Shown: positions 41,843 through 50,794 of the stretch, piece by piece
Layout: each line of letters begins with the position of its first letter
How positions within the stretch are numbered: position 1 is the stretch's first letter
Source: Alloprevotella tannerae
GTDB lineage: Bacteria > Bacteroidota > Bacteroidia > Bacteroidales > Bacteroidaceae
Reading direction: 5' to 3'
DNA: 64,000 nt
NCBI GenBank assembly: GCA_015259125.1
Contig: JABZGR010000001.1
Span: forward strand, 62,001 to 126,000
Translations under genes and position numbers: made by a program
The notes under the pieces: model-generated
Database searches by the model: none
What the model was told of the DNA's origin: nothing
Seen by the model: only the letters and a program-made list of their open reading frames with translations

Positions 41843-42379
41843 ATGGCAAAATTCAAGAAAGGCGAACACAACGGCAAGGAGTTTTCAAAGGATTATCAGC
41901 CGAAAAACAGGCGAAAGCCAAAGATCTTCACTGTTCTAAGAAAGAGCTGGGGGCTTAATATTGATCTGAAAGCTACTCTTGATGAGTTTACAAGGGAACA
42001 AGTTGAAGATCTTTTGAAAGCTGTTCTGTATGTCGATCCAAGGGAGACGCTGATACTCAACAAAAAGCTGAATGAAGAGTTTAAGGAGATTCAGGCAAAG
42101 CTATCCAACGGCGAGGAAGTAAAGCCGATCCCAAAGGACAGCAAGCTCTGGCAGATCTTTCTCTGTATCAATACGGCAATCCAGAAAGAGACGATCGCTG
42201 GAAAGTCTGACACAGTGCGCTGGATCCTGGAGTATCTTTTGGGCAAGGCAACACAGCCTATTGAGGGCGATATCACCAACACCAACGTATCAGCCAATCA
42301 AGATCTCTCAATGCTGAGCACTGAGGAGTTGAATCAATATCTGGAGTTACAAAGAAAGATACAGGCAGGAAAAGGTTAA
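41843..42379 (+). CDS. Terminase small subunit-like protein
   Basis: 178 residues, directly before the terminase large subunit gene. The N-terminus is basic (FKKGEHNGKEFSKDYQPKNR RKPK), and helical segments around TREQVEDLLKAVLYVD fit a small DNA-recognition subunit. The identification rests mainly on position, size and composition. Confidence 0.6.
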   Translation: MAKFKKGEHNGKEFSKDYQPKNRRKPKIFTVLRKSWGLNIDLKATLDEFTREQVEDLLKAVLYVDPRETLILNKKLNEEFKEIQAKLSNGEEVKPIPKDSKLWQIFLCINTAIQKETIAGKSDTVRWILEYLLGKATQPIEGDITNTNVSANQDLSMLSTEELNQYLELQRKIQAGKG

Positions 42380-42384
42380 TCTAC

Positions 42385-43812
42385 ATGGGTCGGTTTAAGG
42401 CAACGATCATACCTCCATTATTGGTCGCAGAAATAGAGCTGTGGAAACGTTGCAGTTTTGATTTCATTTGCAAACAGGGAGGAAAACACCATAAGAAGCA
42501 AGAAGAGGCTCTAAGTCTACTTACAGATGATGAACACGTAGAGATCTTGTATGGTGGTGCTGCTGGCGGTGCTAAGTCTTGGACTGGTGCTGCCTGGCTG
42601 CTCTTTATGAGCCTTTGTTATCCAGGCACCAAATGGTTTATTGGTCGTGCCGAGCTTAAGCGTATCACTCAGAGTACATATATCACATTCAAAAAGGTGT
42701 GCTCTCAGTATGGTGTGCCAGACGAACTCTGGAACTACAATGGCCAACTCAACTATATAGAGTTTCATAATGGATCAAGAATAGATTTCTTGGATCTGAA
42801 ATATATTCCATCCGATCCTCTATATGAACGATATGGATCTATAGAGTTTACAGGTGGCTGGATTGAGGAGGGCGGCGAGGTAAATTTCGGTGCTTATGAT
42901 ACTTTGAAAACGCGTGTTGGAAGATGTCTAAATGCCGAGTATGGGTTGAGGCGAAAGCTGTTTATCACGTGCAACCCTAAGAAGAACTGGATGTATGATA
43001 TTTTCTATAAGCCCTGGAAAGCAAATAATCTATCAGATTATATGGCTTACCTGGCGTGCCTGGTTCAAGAAAATCCATTTATTGATCCAGACTACATAGA
43101 GGGTCTGAAAACAACCAAAGATAAGGTAAAGCGTGAACGCTTGCTGAAAGGCAACTGGGAGTACGATGATAACCCAAACGCCTTGTGCTCACACGACGCT
43201 ATTACAGCAATCTTTGGCAATATACTTGGAAAGAAGACAGGTATTAACTATTTGACAGCGGATATTGCGCGCTTTGGATCCGATCATGCCAGGATTGCAG
43301 TGTGGGATGGATGGGTAATCATAGATTACAAGTGCTTTGCTATCTCCAAAACTACAGACATACAGCAGTACATTACCAGATGCCAGAAAAAGTACAGGAT
43401 CCCACGCTACAGATGCCTGGCAGATGAGGATGGTGTCGGTGGTGGTGTAGTGGATAATTGCGACATAGAGGGGTTTGTAAACAACTCATCACCTCTTGAT
43501 GGAGAGAACTACCAGAATCTACAGGCACAATGTGGATACAAACTCGCTGAGCATATTAACGCCTCTGATGTTGGTGTGGAGGATGGGCTTATGAGCTATG
43601 AGGAACAGGAGGAGATCACCAATGAGCTTGAACAGCTACAGACCTGGAAAAGTGACAGTGACGGTAGGTTGATGCTGAAACCAAAGGCAGAGATCAAACT
43701 TGATATAGGAAGATCTCCAGACTGGAGAGATGTTTTTCTGATGAGAGCTTGGTTTGACTACAATGAGTATGATATCCCAGAAAATATAGAGCAAAGATTA
43801 GGTTTAACCTAA
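42385..43812 (+). CDS. Terminase large subunit
   Basis: 475 residues, the ATP-driven packaging motor with nuclease domain. Walker A is YGGAAGGAKSWTG (residues 57-68), a Walker B-like segment is EFTGGWIEEGGEV, and the C-terminal RNase H-type nuclease begins at YLTADIARFGSDHARIAVWDG with the first catalytic Asp. It cuts concatemeric DNA and packs it through the portal. Size and motifs fit phages of the HK97 lineage. Confidence 0.9.
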   Translation: MGRFKATIIPPLLVAEIELWKRCSFDFICKQGGKHHKKQEEALSLLTDDEHVEILYGGAAGGAKSWTGAAWLLFMSLCYPGTKWFIGRAELKRITQSTYITFKKVCSQYGVPDELWNYNGQLNYIEFHNGSRIDFLDLKYIPSDPLYERYGSIEFTGGWIEEGGEVNFGAYDTLKTRVGRCLNAEYGLRRKLFITCNPKKNWMYDIFYKPWKANNLSDYMAYLACLVQENPFIDPDYIEGLKTTKDKVKRERLLKGNWEYDDNPNALCSHDAITAIFGNILGKKTGINYLTADIARFGSDHARIAVWDGWVIIDYKCFAISKTTDIQQYITRCQKKYRIPRYRCLADEDGVGGGVVDNCDIEGFVNNSSPLDGENYQNLQAQCGYKLAEHINASDVGVEDGLMSYEEQEEITNELEQLQTWKSDSDGRLMLKPKAEIKLDIGRSPDWRDVFLMRAWFDYNEYDIPENIEQRLGLT

Positions 43813-43822
43813 AAATATAGTT

Positions 43823-45247
43823 ATGAGCTTGATAAATTACATTAAAAACGAGATTAAAGCTGCTGTTGGCTACCGACAAAGCTTTGAGGAGCTTCTGGAC
43901 AGTAAAGATGTTTCCAGAGCACTTGCAATGATGGCAGACCGATCAGAGCTTGCTATCAAAAACCTGGAGGAGTACAATATCAGTAAGCACAAGATCCAGG
44001 AGCGCAAGGATCGTGCCGTGTATGACAAAAAGGGAAACTTTCTCAGATGGAGTAAGAGACACAGAATCGCTATACCATATCAGCAATTTATTAACGAGAT
44101 TGCCTTAGTCTTTATGTATGGCAGACCTGTAAAGTGGTTGCAAGACACAGATGGGACAGACGATGCTTTTAACAATTACAAGAAGATTCTCAAGGAAGTA
44201 CGCTTTAATGCTGCGCTCAGAGAGGCTAAGCGTGCTGCTGGCGCTGAGGGATGTTCTGCTATTCTATATCACGTATATAGGGATGCAGAGAATAAGCCTA
44301 AGTTGCTTCTGAATGTACTCAGTAAGCAGAATGGAGACATTATCTATACTGTTAAGGATCAATACAGGAGGCTTGTTAGTTTTGCTTGGGGTTATTATTT
44401 GACTGAAGCTGGAAATAGGACTATATATCATGTTGATGTATATACGGCAGAAAAAATCTGGAGGTGCAAGCGTGACAACTTAGGCTGGGAGGTGGAACAG
44501 TCTGAGAATCCTATCAAAAAGATCCCTGTGCTGCTGTTTGAGCAAGAGGTAGAATGGGATGGCGTACAATCAATGATTGACCGATCAGAGGAACTTACCT
44601 CAGTTGATGCCGATGTAAACGATCGCGTTGCTAATCCTATGATGGTTGCTACAGCTGAGATTCTTAACTCTCTCCCCAAGCAAGAAGATGAGGCAAAGCT
44701 GCTTGTTCTAAAGAATGGCGGAGATGTGCGCTATCTTACTTGGGATCAAGCAAGCCAGAGCAAGATCAATGAGTATGAACGCCTGGATAAGCACATTCTT
44801 TCAAAGTCTTTCACTCCAAACATAGACTTTGATAATATGAAAAACCTTGGAAACCTTTCAGCAAAGGCGATTCGCAAGGTGCTGCTTATGGCTTACATCA
44901 AGGCGGACAGGAGAAAGGAAACGCACGATGGTTATATGAACAGGCACATATCTTTGATGCTTGCTATTCTTGGAAATGTGCTTGACTACAAACACAGTGC
45001 AGACTACAAGGCTTTGGAGATCTCTCACGAATTTCAAGAGCCGTTTGGAGACGATGTTAGCGACATGCTTGCCGATCTAAGCAAACAATATAATGATGGC
45101 TGTCTGAGCCGTGAGACATACTTGGAGCTGTCTTACCTGGTGAAGAATGTGAAACAAGAGGCAGAGCGCATCAAGCAAGAGCAGGATGAAGCTATGGAGC
45201 GACAGCAAGAACTAAATAGGCTTGATGCTTTTGAGCCGACAGACTAA
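43823..45247 (+). CDS. Phage portal protein
   Basis: 474 residues, the ring through which DNA enters the head. The sequence resembles the SPP1 gp6-type family: HRIAIPYQQFINEIALVFMYGRPVKW, AEGCSAILYHVYRD, a hinge KIPVLLFEQ, and a long C-terminal helix with YNDGCLSRETYLELSYLVKN. Position between terminase and the MuF head protein supports it. Eleven bases separate it from the terminase gene. Confidence 0.85.
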   Translation: MSLINYIKNEIKAAVGYRQSFEELLDSKDVSRALAMMADRSELAIKNLEEYNISKHKIQERKDRAVYDKKGNFLRWSKRHRIAIPYQQFINEIALVFMYGRPVKWLQDTDGTDDAFNNYKKILKEVRFNAALREAKRAAGAEGCSAILYHVYRDAENKPKLLLNVLSKQNGDIIYTVKDQYRRLVSFAWGYYLTEAGNRTIYHVDVYTAEKIWRCKRDNLGWEVEQSENPIKKIPVLLFEQEVEWDGVQSMIDRSEELTSVDADVNDRVANPMMVATAEILNSLPKQEDEAKLLVLKNGGDVRYLTWDQASQSKINEYERLDKHILSKSFTPNIDFDNMKNLGNLSAKAIRKVLLMAYIKADRRKETHDGYMNRHISLMLAILGNVLDYKHSADYKALEISHEFQEPFGDDVSDMLADLSKQYNDGCLSRETYLELSYLVKNVKQEAERIKQEQDEAMERQQELNRLDAFEPTD

Positions 45248-45249
45248 TA

Positions 45250-45438
45250 ATGGCTACACGTAAGATACAAAAAGTAGAGAAGCAAAAGCATTATTGTAGG
45301 GATTGCGAGTTGGCATACGACTATCACGAAAAGAATGTAAAAGGCGAGTTATTTATGTGTCGATGTCCTTTCCACAAATTTGCACGATTCTTAAACCACG
45401 ATACATGTAACGATCATTTTAAGCCAAAGAAAAGGTAA
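45250..45438 (+). CDS. Small zinc-binding protein
   Basis: 62 residues with CRDCELAYDYHEKN and MCRCPFHKFARFLNHDTCNDHF, giving several Cys and His in zinc-ribbon spacing. It lies between portal and MuF genes with tight spacing. Function unknown. Confidence 0.6.
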   Translation: MATRKIQKVEKQKHYCRDCELAYDYHEKNVKGELFMCRCPFHKFARFLNHDTCNDHFKPKKR

Positions 45439-47777
45439 TGGGGAAGTATCTATCTGGCAAAGCACTACAGCAAGCAGTATTCAAGCGTACAGAGGGATAT
45501 GCTGACAACGTAAGAAAGATCTACCAGGATTCACTTGGTAAAATCATAGATATAGTAAAAGGTACTGAGTTGGATGAGGGTACGCCTTTCTCTTTCAGTG
45601 CCTATGGCTATTCTGAGGAGGTAACGCCTATTCTCAGATCTATGTATTCCAAGGTGTACAAGGAGATCAAGGGCGGTGCTAAAAATGAGTGGATGATGGC
45701 AGCTGATAATAATGATGAGCTTGTAAAGTCTATCTTCGGAGTTGCCAGCATAGAGGATCACCATTTTGCCAGATTCTTCCAGAGAAACCTGGAGGCTTTA
45801 GATACTTTCTTTGCAAGAAAGGAACATGGCCTTAATCTATCTCAAAAGATATGGAGGTACACAGAGCAGCTGAAAACAGAACTGGAGGATTCTCTGGCTC
45901 TTGCTATAGGTGAGGGTACGCCAGCCAACAGGCTTGCAACAAAGATCCAGCAGTATCTCCAGGATCCAGATAGATTCTACAGGCGATTTAGAGTAAAGAT
46001 CGGTGAGGATGAGAACGGACAGCCCATCTATGGTAGGATCTGGAAACGTAGGATCTGGAGTGCGACTGATCAGAGCTACAAGTGGATAGATGATGACCCA
46101 AGAAAGTATCACCCAGGTAAAGGTATGTACAGATCAAGCTACAGGAACGCTCAGAGGCTTGCACGTACAGAAACCAACATAGCCTATAGATCCTCTGACT
46201 ATGAGCGATGGCAGCAGCTGCCATTTGTGATAGGGATAAAGATCTGTTTGAGCAACAATCACCCAGTACCAGATATTTGTGATGATCTGAAAGGTATCTA
46301 CCCTTCAGATACAAAGTTTACAGGCTTTCATCCTAACTGTAGGTGCTATGCTAAGCCGGTCTTGGCAGATAAAGCCACACTGGATAAAATGCTTGAGAAA
46401 ATAATGGATGATGAGAATCCAGCTGAAATAAAAGATCCAGGCATAGTAAATGAGCCTCCTGGCACTTTCCGTACCTGGATGAGGGATAACCAGGAACGAT
46501 ATGAGAAAGCCAAAGGAAAGGGCACTCTGGGCTATTTCTTCAAGGATAACCAGAGCCTGGTAGAGAAAGCTATCTATGGACTGTCACCAGCAGAAAAGAA
46601 AGCTCTATCATACTCTGATAAGCTCGTGGATCCTCTGGCTATCCTCAAAAAGTATGGCGCTGATGGACTGGATAACCTCTACAGTGCAGTCAGTGCTAAG
46701 CTGTCAACGATGCTACAGGGTACACTCCAGCAACAAAAGAGCACGTTGGAGTTTGAAATCAACTGGGTAAAGCAATACAAAAAATATGCTACCTGGGAGG
46801 AGGCAGCAGCTGCCTATCAGAAAGCCCTGGACAAGGTAAACCTCCAGATCCAAAAGGAGGAGATCCAGGACCTGGCTGCTGGTGTGGATAATTTCCTGGC
46901 TGATCATCCTGGCAGCAAGGTCGTGAAAAAGCTCAAGAAACAGATCCAGGATGCTCTGGATGCTGATGATCTGACCACAGCAAAGGACCTGATCAACTTT
47001 GCCAACAGTAAGGTGGAGGCGTACAACACCCAACAGGCTAAGAAAGCAATCAAAGCCAGCGTTACAGAATCCACTACGGATATAGAGGCGTATTGTGATG
47101 AAAACAGAACCTTTGAGAGCAAGGTGTGGAGCCAAGAGGATTTCAACAAATTCCAGCCTCGTATGATAAAGGATACACAGAAAGGGTGGCTTAACGGATC
47201 CCATGAGGCGCGTCAGTCTATTATCGACTATACCAACGGAGATTATTATAGTGTCAACAAAAGCTACTACTTGGATCATACAGGTTGTGAACAAGGTAAG
47301 CTTATGAGTGAAATCATTGATCACTGTGTATTGTCAGAGGACACTGTGCTGAGGCGTGGAACAGACTTTTCGGAGCTTGGATCCATATTCGGTGATGAGT
47401 TCAAGAGACTTCTGGATGCTGGTGATGTAGCTGGGCTTAACAAACTGGCTGGGTGCAAGGGCGTGAATGAGGGATTTATCAGCACCTCATTTGATATGAA
47501 AGGAGGCTTTTCTGGAGCAGTGGATCTACGCATCTATGCACCAAAGGGAACACAGGCGATCTATGCAAAGCCCATCTCCATATATGGTGATCAGCTCGGA
47601 AAGGAGTGGAATGCTATGACAGCCAGAACAGACTTTTTACAGGGGCGTGAGAATGAGGTAGTCGTGAACAGAGGTTATCAGCTAAGGTTTGTCAAAGCTG
47701 AGCCTGGGCAGTACCACGGCTCAAATGTTACTATCTATGTTGAGCTGCTTACAAGGGACGCCAGAGCAGTTATATAG
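45438..47777 (+). CDS. MuF-type minor head protein fused to ADP-ribosyltransferase
   Basis: 779 residues. Residues 1-about 310 form the SPP1 gp7/MuF head-morphogenesis domain, with its end motif FTGFHPNCRCYAKPVL. Then comes a helical linker (about 330-560), and the C-terminal part (about 600-779) is an ADP-ribosyltransferase of the R-S-E class: Arg639/Arg640 in VLRRGTDFSELG, Ser682-Thr-Ser in GFISTSFDM, and Glu738-x-Glu740 in GRENEVVVNRG. MuF proteins enter the capsid, so the toxin-like domain can be injected. An ADP-ribosylglycohydrolase gene lies 380 bp downstream on the opposite strand. The cellular target is unknown. Confidence 0.85.
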   Translation: MGKYLSGKALQQAVFKRTEGYADNVRKIYQDSLGKIIDIVKGTELDEGTPFSFSAYGYSEEVTPILRSMYSKVYKEIKGGAKNEWMMAADNNDELVKSIFGVASIEDHHFARFFQRNLEALDTFFARKEHGLNLSQKIWRYTEQLKTELEDSLALAIGEGTPANRLATKIQQYLQDPDRFYRRFRVKIGEDENGQPIYGRIWKRRIWSATDQSYKWIDDDPRKYHPGKGMYRSSYRNAQRLARTETNIAYRSSDYERWQQLPFVIGIKICLSNNHPVPDICDDLKGIYPSDTKFTGFHPNCRCYAKPVLADKATLDKMLEKIMDDENPAEIKDPGIVNEPPGTFRTWMRDNQERYEKAKGKGTLGYFFKDNQSLVEKAIYGLSPAEKKALSYSDKLVDPLAILKKYGADGLDNLYSAVSAKLSTMLQGTLQQQKSTLEFEINWVKQYKKYATWEEAAAAYQKALDKVNLQIQKEEIQDLAAGVDNFLADHPGSKVVKKLKKQIQDALDADDLTTAKDLINFANSKVEAYNTQQAKKAIKASVTESTTDIEAYCDENRTFESKVWSQEDFNKFQPRMIKDTQKGWLNGSHEARQSIIDYTNGDYYSVNKSYYLDHTGCEQGKLMSEIIDHCVLSEDTVLRRGTDFSELGSIFGDEFKRLLDAGDVAGLNKLAGCKGVNEGFISTSFDMKGGFSGAVDLRIYAPKGTQAIYAKPISIYGDQLGKEWNAMTARTDFLQGRENEVVVNRGYQLRFVKAEPGQYHGSNVTIYVELLTRDARAVI

Positions 47778-47806
47778 ATATGAGTATCGAGAGGAAATAA
47801 AAAAAA

Positions 47807-47833
47807 GATCCAGGGGCGTTGAACCTCTGGATC
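47807..47833. terminator. Bidirectional terminator
   Basis: 10-bp stem GATCCAGGGG/CCTCTGGATC with one G-T pair, between convergent genes. Poly-A upstream gives a T8 run on the minus strand, and CTTTGTTTTG follows on the plus strand. Confidence 0.85.
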
Positions 47834-47843
47834 CTTTGTTTTG

Positions 47844-48170
47844 TCACAGCTCAAAGTACATTTGCAGCCATTCTTTGCTCGGATCTGCTGTCTGCATCTT
47901 CATAAGCTTATCCCTCACGGCCAACTTGTAAACCTCCTCTGCTGTATCTGCTTTGCTAAGCTCCTGGATCATGTATTTACGCTGCCACAGATCCAGCCAG
48001 CCGTTATAGCCAGACACTACACTATATTCGGCATCCCAAATCTGCTGCCTCAGATACTCCTTTGTGTACTCTTTGCCTGTCTTGCCATCTGGATTGTAGG
48101 GATTATTAGCTCCTCCCTTGTAGAGCTTACAGTGCATCTTAACAAGATCCTGTACTTTATTTTTGCTCAT
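47844..48170 (-). CDS. Small basic hypothetical protein of the inverted cassette
   Basis: 108 residues, basic and helical (MSKNKVQDLVKMHCKLYKGG ... ADTAEEVYKLAVRDKLMKM). No family recognised. It overlaps the end of the ADP-ribosylglycohydrolase gene by 14 nt and is its downstream partner on the same strand, so the two are co-expressed. Confidence 0.6.
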   Translation of the reverse strand: MSKNKVQDLVKMHCKLYKGGANNPYNPDGKTGKEYTKEYLRQQIWDAEYSVVSGYNGWLDLWQRKYMIQELSKADTAEEVYKLAVRDKLMKMQTADPSKEWLQMYFEL

Positions 48171-48966
48171 AGTGATATATTGATTTGTAATTATCCATAT
48201 TAGCCGCTTTCAAGAATCGATAGATCACAGCTTTCATTTCATCTGGCAGTAGATCCAGGGCTTTCTGTTTTATCTCTTCTGGTATTCCCCATATAGGCTC
48301 TGCCAGAGATCCAACGATTGCCGCGATAGTATCACTGTCACCTCCCCAGGCTACGGCGTTTCTGATCGCTTGCTCAAAGCTGTGTGAGTAAGCCAGGATC
48401 TGAAAACATAGAGGAACTGTACCCTGGCACGTTTCATTGAAGATACCTGGTGCAAACTCAAGAAAACGATATCCAGGGTAGTATTGCTCCACGATCTCAT
48501 CTATGCCATCCCTGTAGGTTGTAAGCCTACCAGAGCACCTCAGATACCAGATCACGTGAGCCACACACTTAGCTCCTTTGATTCCCTCTGGGTGATTATG
48601 TGTCACCTGGGCAGATTTCTCAGCACAGCGTAATGTAGCACCCAGCGTACCACATAGCCAGGCGGTGGAACTTACTCTCATAGCTGATCCATTGCCAAAG
48701 CTGTTATAAGGCTTAGGATCATCCTGGTGGATCCAACTGGCAAAGCTGCCTCCATATCCTCCCTGTGGGTGTGGATACTTTCTACACCAGCTCTGGAGTG
48801 TCTGATCATAAGGCTTGTTATTGATCATTGCATCTGTCACAGCTACAGTACAGATTGTATCATCCGTGAAAGAACATCCAGATCCGAACAGTTCAAAACC
48901 AAGATCGCGTGTATTATTGAACTCAAAACGAGATCCTACAATATCACCTATAATTGCTCCTAACAT
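48157..48966 (-). CDS. ADP-ribosylglycohydrolase (DraG/ARH type)
   Basis: 269 residues. ARH fold enzyme that removes ADP-ribose from proteins. The magnesium motifs are clear: GAIIGDIVGS, SFTDDT (Asp35-Asp36) and WGGDSDTIAAIVG (Asp210, Asp212). It is transcribed against the head genes, in a short accessory cassette bordered by terminators. Because the head protein beside it carries an ADP-ribosyltransferase domain, I infer that this enzyme protects the lysogen or reverses the modification; that link is positional. Confidence 0.88.
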   Translation of the reverse strand: MLGAIIGDIVGSRFEFNNTRDLGFELFGSGCSFTDDTICTVAVTDAMINNKPYDQTLQSWCRKYPHPQGGYGGSFASWIHQDDPKPYNSFGNGSAMRVSSTAWLCGTLGATLRCAEKSAQVTHNHPEGIKGAKCVAHVIWYLRCSGRLTTYRDGIDEIVEQYYPGYRFLEFAPGIFNETCQGTVPLCFQILAYSHSFEQAIRNAVAWGGDSDTIAAIVGSLAEPIWGIPEEIKQKALDLLPDEMKAVIYRFLKAANMDNYKSIYHYEQK

Positions 48967-49118
48967 ACTTGTACGACTTTATTTATTTAATTACTAATAC
49001 AAGCTCCTCCCCATCTGGGAAAGTCTTGGATTTATCAAACATACCCTGGCAGCGCTTCGGCAGGTCCCACACATACGGGGAATATCATAGAATAATTTTC
49101 CGTTTATCTTAAACATTT
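48967..49118. other. Spacer before the ADP-ribosylglycohydrolase gene
   Basis: About 150 bp. A frame of 29 codons on the minus strand (48983-49072, GTG start) reads VWDLPKRCQGMFDKSKTFPD and so on, and looks protein-like but is too short and lacks a start; it may be the tail of a deleted gene. I see no promoter that matches the consensus well. Confidence 0.4.
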
Positions 49119-49397
49119 CTATCTTCTACCTCTGTTCGTTCGTGTTCTGTTTAACACTCCCTTTCGTATTATACACTTTCTACCTATATAGCTATCCTCT
49201 TTGAAATGCGACCAAAGTGATGTTAGTTTTACACCGACAACATCTATAGGCAGGATATGATAGATTGCTGCCAAGGATCCAAAATACCAATGCCTCTTTC
49301 CTTGGTAAGGAACTTTTAGCTCCACATGGATTACTTTTCTCTGCTGCTTCGTTTTCTTCTTAATAAGAATGTCAGCTGTCGTTTTTTTTCTTTCCAT
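49119..49397 (-). CDS. Small phage protein of the 'YFGSLAAIY' type
   Basis: 92 residues from ATG 49397, close after the stop of the previous gene (49405). The core HWYFGSLAAIYHILPIDVVGVKLTSLW and KCIIRKGVLNRTRTNRG are patterns I recall as common in Bacteroidetes phages and mobile elements (a KYYFGSxxAIY-KCIIRKG small protein). A longer frame begins at 49556 but would overlap the preceding gene in another frame for 150 nt. Confidence 0.65.
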   Translation of the reverse strand: MERKKTTADILIKKKTKQQRKVIHVELKVPYQGKRHWYFGSLAAIYHILPIDVVGVKLTSLWSHFKEDSYIGRKCIIRKGVLNRTRTNRGRR

Positions 49398-49404
49398 AAT
49401 ATAA

Positions 49405-49680
49405 TTATCGCACCTCCCCATCTTTACAAAGCACAACATCCCCATCAATGTAATCGCCAGGAAACAAAGCGAAATATTTGTGTGCCAAATCTGTTGCAAC
49501 TTTGTTGATCTTGTATACATCTTTTCCGTTTTCGTTAATAACCAAGATTTCCCCATTGTGGAGGTCGATAATTTCTATTAGACCGTCAACATACTTCTGT
49601 AGTTCCTCTAATTTGAAGTCTGTACCATTTTGGGGTTGTATATCTTTTTTAGTTCCATTAGCCTTAATCAGCGTAGCCAT
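49405..49680 (-). CDS. DUF3846-like phage protein
   Basis: 91 residues: MATLIKANGTKKDIQPQNG, KLEELQKYVDGLIEIIDLHN and INKVATDLAHKYFALFPGDYIDGDVVLC match the DUF3846 layout found in phages and conjugative elements. Function unknown. Start MATLIKANG is the usual one. Confidence 0.75.
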   Translation of the reverse strand: MATLIKANGTKKDIQPQNGTDFKLEELQKYVDGLIEIIDLHNGEILVINENGKDVYKINKVATDLAHKYFALFPGDYIDGDVVLCKDGEVR

Positions 49681-49717
49681 ATTCTTTGTATTTTAATTGT
49701 TGTTTTAATGAGGAGGG

Positions 49718-50089
49718 CTAAAAGCCTTCCCCGTTGATATTGCATGTTTTTTGTGAGATAAACACAAGAAGTTTCTTCGTCTTCTCAACCTCTCTTGTGT
49801 AAAAGTTGTAAGCGTTGGTTATTTTCATGTATATCGGTTCCCCTTTTCCATCTATCAGGTAGTAATCTACACCTTGCTTTTCCGCTTCTTTTTCTGATTC
49901 CCACACCATTGCGTTGCAACAGGTCATCGGAGATTTTACAGCAAAGGCGGTACCATTTAATCCATTGCCATCACCAACGTTTACGTGATTAGCGCTCTCT
50001 ACGATCCAGCCGGCTTTATTTCTATAGGTTTCTTGTAGATTCTGTAGGTGCCTAAGATCATCAGATATTCTTTTTTGTAATGCTTTCAT
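49718..50089 (-). CDS. Hypothetical phage protein of the inverted cassette
   Basis: 123 residues; first 40 residues form a helix (MKALQKRISDDLRHLQNLQE TYRN), followed by NHVNVGDGNGLNGTAFAVKS and a Cys pair (CCNAM). No family recognised. Similar spacing to its neighbours (about 40-65 bp). Confidence 0.55.
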   Translation of the reverse strand: MKALQKRISDDLRHLQNLQETYRNKAGWIVESANHVNVGDGNGLNGTAFAVKSPMTCCNAMVWESEKEAEKQGVDYYLIDGKGEPIYMKITNAYNFYTREVEKTKKLLVFISQKTCNINGEGF

Positions 50090-50153
50090 AATCTATATTA
50101 TGTTGCGGTATTCAACGTTGTTTTAATACCAGATGTATACAAGTAATTATCTG

Positions 50154-50537
50154 TTAAAGAATCGCATTAAGTTCTATTCTGTCAACCTCCCACAAATCAC
50201 AAAAACCTTTCTTTAGCCGCGTTTTTATATAGGATCTAAATCCATACATTTTAACGGCCATATCTCGAATCTCTTTAGATCCAGTCTCTTCCGCCTGAAC
50301 TACAAGAAATTCATGTAGGTTGACAAGCTCACAGTTTAGATCTACCAGATTCTTCTTGTAATTTAGGTATTGTTCGTAAAAACCAATGAGCAATGTACTA
50401 TCATTGTGTTTTTTCCAATCATTACAGAAAACGTCTTTATCAATGTCGCCAGCATTCATATACATTTCCTCTACTGAGGAGTATTGTTGCTCTGTAAGAT
50501 TAGCGTTTGTACGCTGATTAAATTCTTGAAGTGTCAT
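50154..50537 (-). CDS. Hypothetical phage protein, first gene of the inverted cassette
   Basis: 127 residues beginning MTLQEFNQRTNANLTEQQYSSVEEMYM. Mostly helical; I recall similar short proteins in Bacteroidetes phages and plasmids. It is the first gene downstream of a consensus minus-strand promoter at 50599-50630. Confidence 0.65.
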   Translation of the reverse strand: MTLQEFNQRTNANLTEQQYSSVEEMYMNAGDIDKDVFCNDWKKHNDSTLLIGFYEQYLNYKKNLVDLNCELVNLHEFLVVQAEETGSKEIRDMAVKMYGFRSYIKTRLKKGFCDLWEVDRIELNAIL

Positions 50538-50578
50538 GATGATCTGAATTTTAATAATAAAAGATGTTGCAAATTATA

Positions 50579-50595
50579 TGTGTTTCTCAAACACA
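50579..50595. promoter_or_regulatory. 17-bp phage operator, copy 3
   Basis: TGTGTTTCTCAAACACA, a palindrome with 7-bp arms. It overlaps the expected start site of the minus-strand promoter at 50599-50630, so binding here would block the inverted cassette. Confidence 0.75.
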
Positions 50596-50598
50596 GTG

Positions 50599-50630
50599 CA
50601 AATGTAGTGTATTATACTCAATAAAACAAA
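50599..50630 (-). promoter_or_regulatory. Promoter of the inverted accessory cassette
   Basis: On the minus strand TTTG (50630-50627), 20-bp spacer, TACATTTG (50606-50599). Both boxes and spacing match the Bacteroidetes consensus exactly. It drives the genes from 50537 leftward toward the glycohydrolase. Confidence 0.65.
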
Positions 50631-50716
50631 CATTTGTGGGATAAATTTTAATGAAAAAACCATTATGTTTGCGCAATTATCTGAATATGAGCGATTTTTG
50701 TTACCGAAAAAATATC

Positions 50717-50733
50717 TGTGTTTCTAAGACACA
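50717..50733. promoter_or_regulatory. 17-bp phage operator, copy 4
   Basis: TGTGTTTCTAAGACACA, one mismatch in the palindrome (AACACA to GACACA), 62 bp before the scaffold-like gene. A near-consensus -7 element TATCTTCG follows at 50749-50756. Confidence 0.7.
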
Positions 50734-50794
50734 TTTTCAAATTTTGCGTATCTTCGCACCTGGTAGATAGTTACCAGAGAACATATAAGAAATT

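Noticed and set aside
49119..49556. 145-codon version of the gene at 49119-49397
   Set aside because: The longer start overlaps the DUF3846-like gene for 150 nt and adds a non-typical N-terminus; the ATG at 49397 gives the family-like protein.
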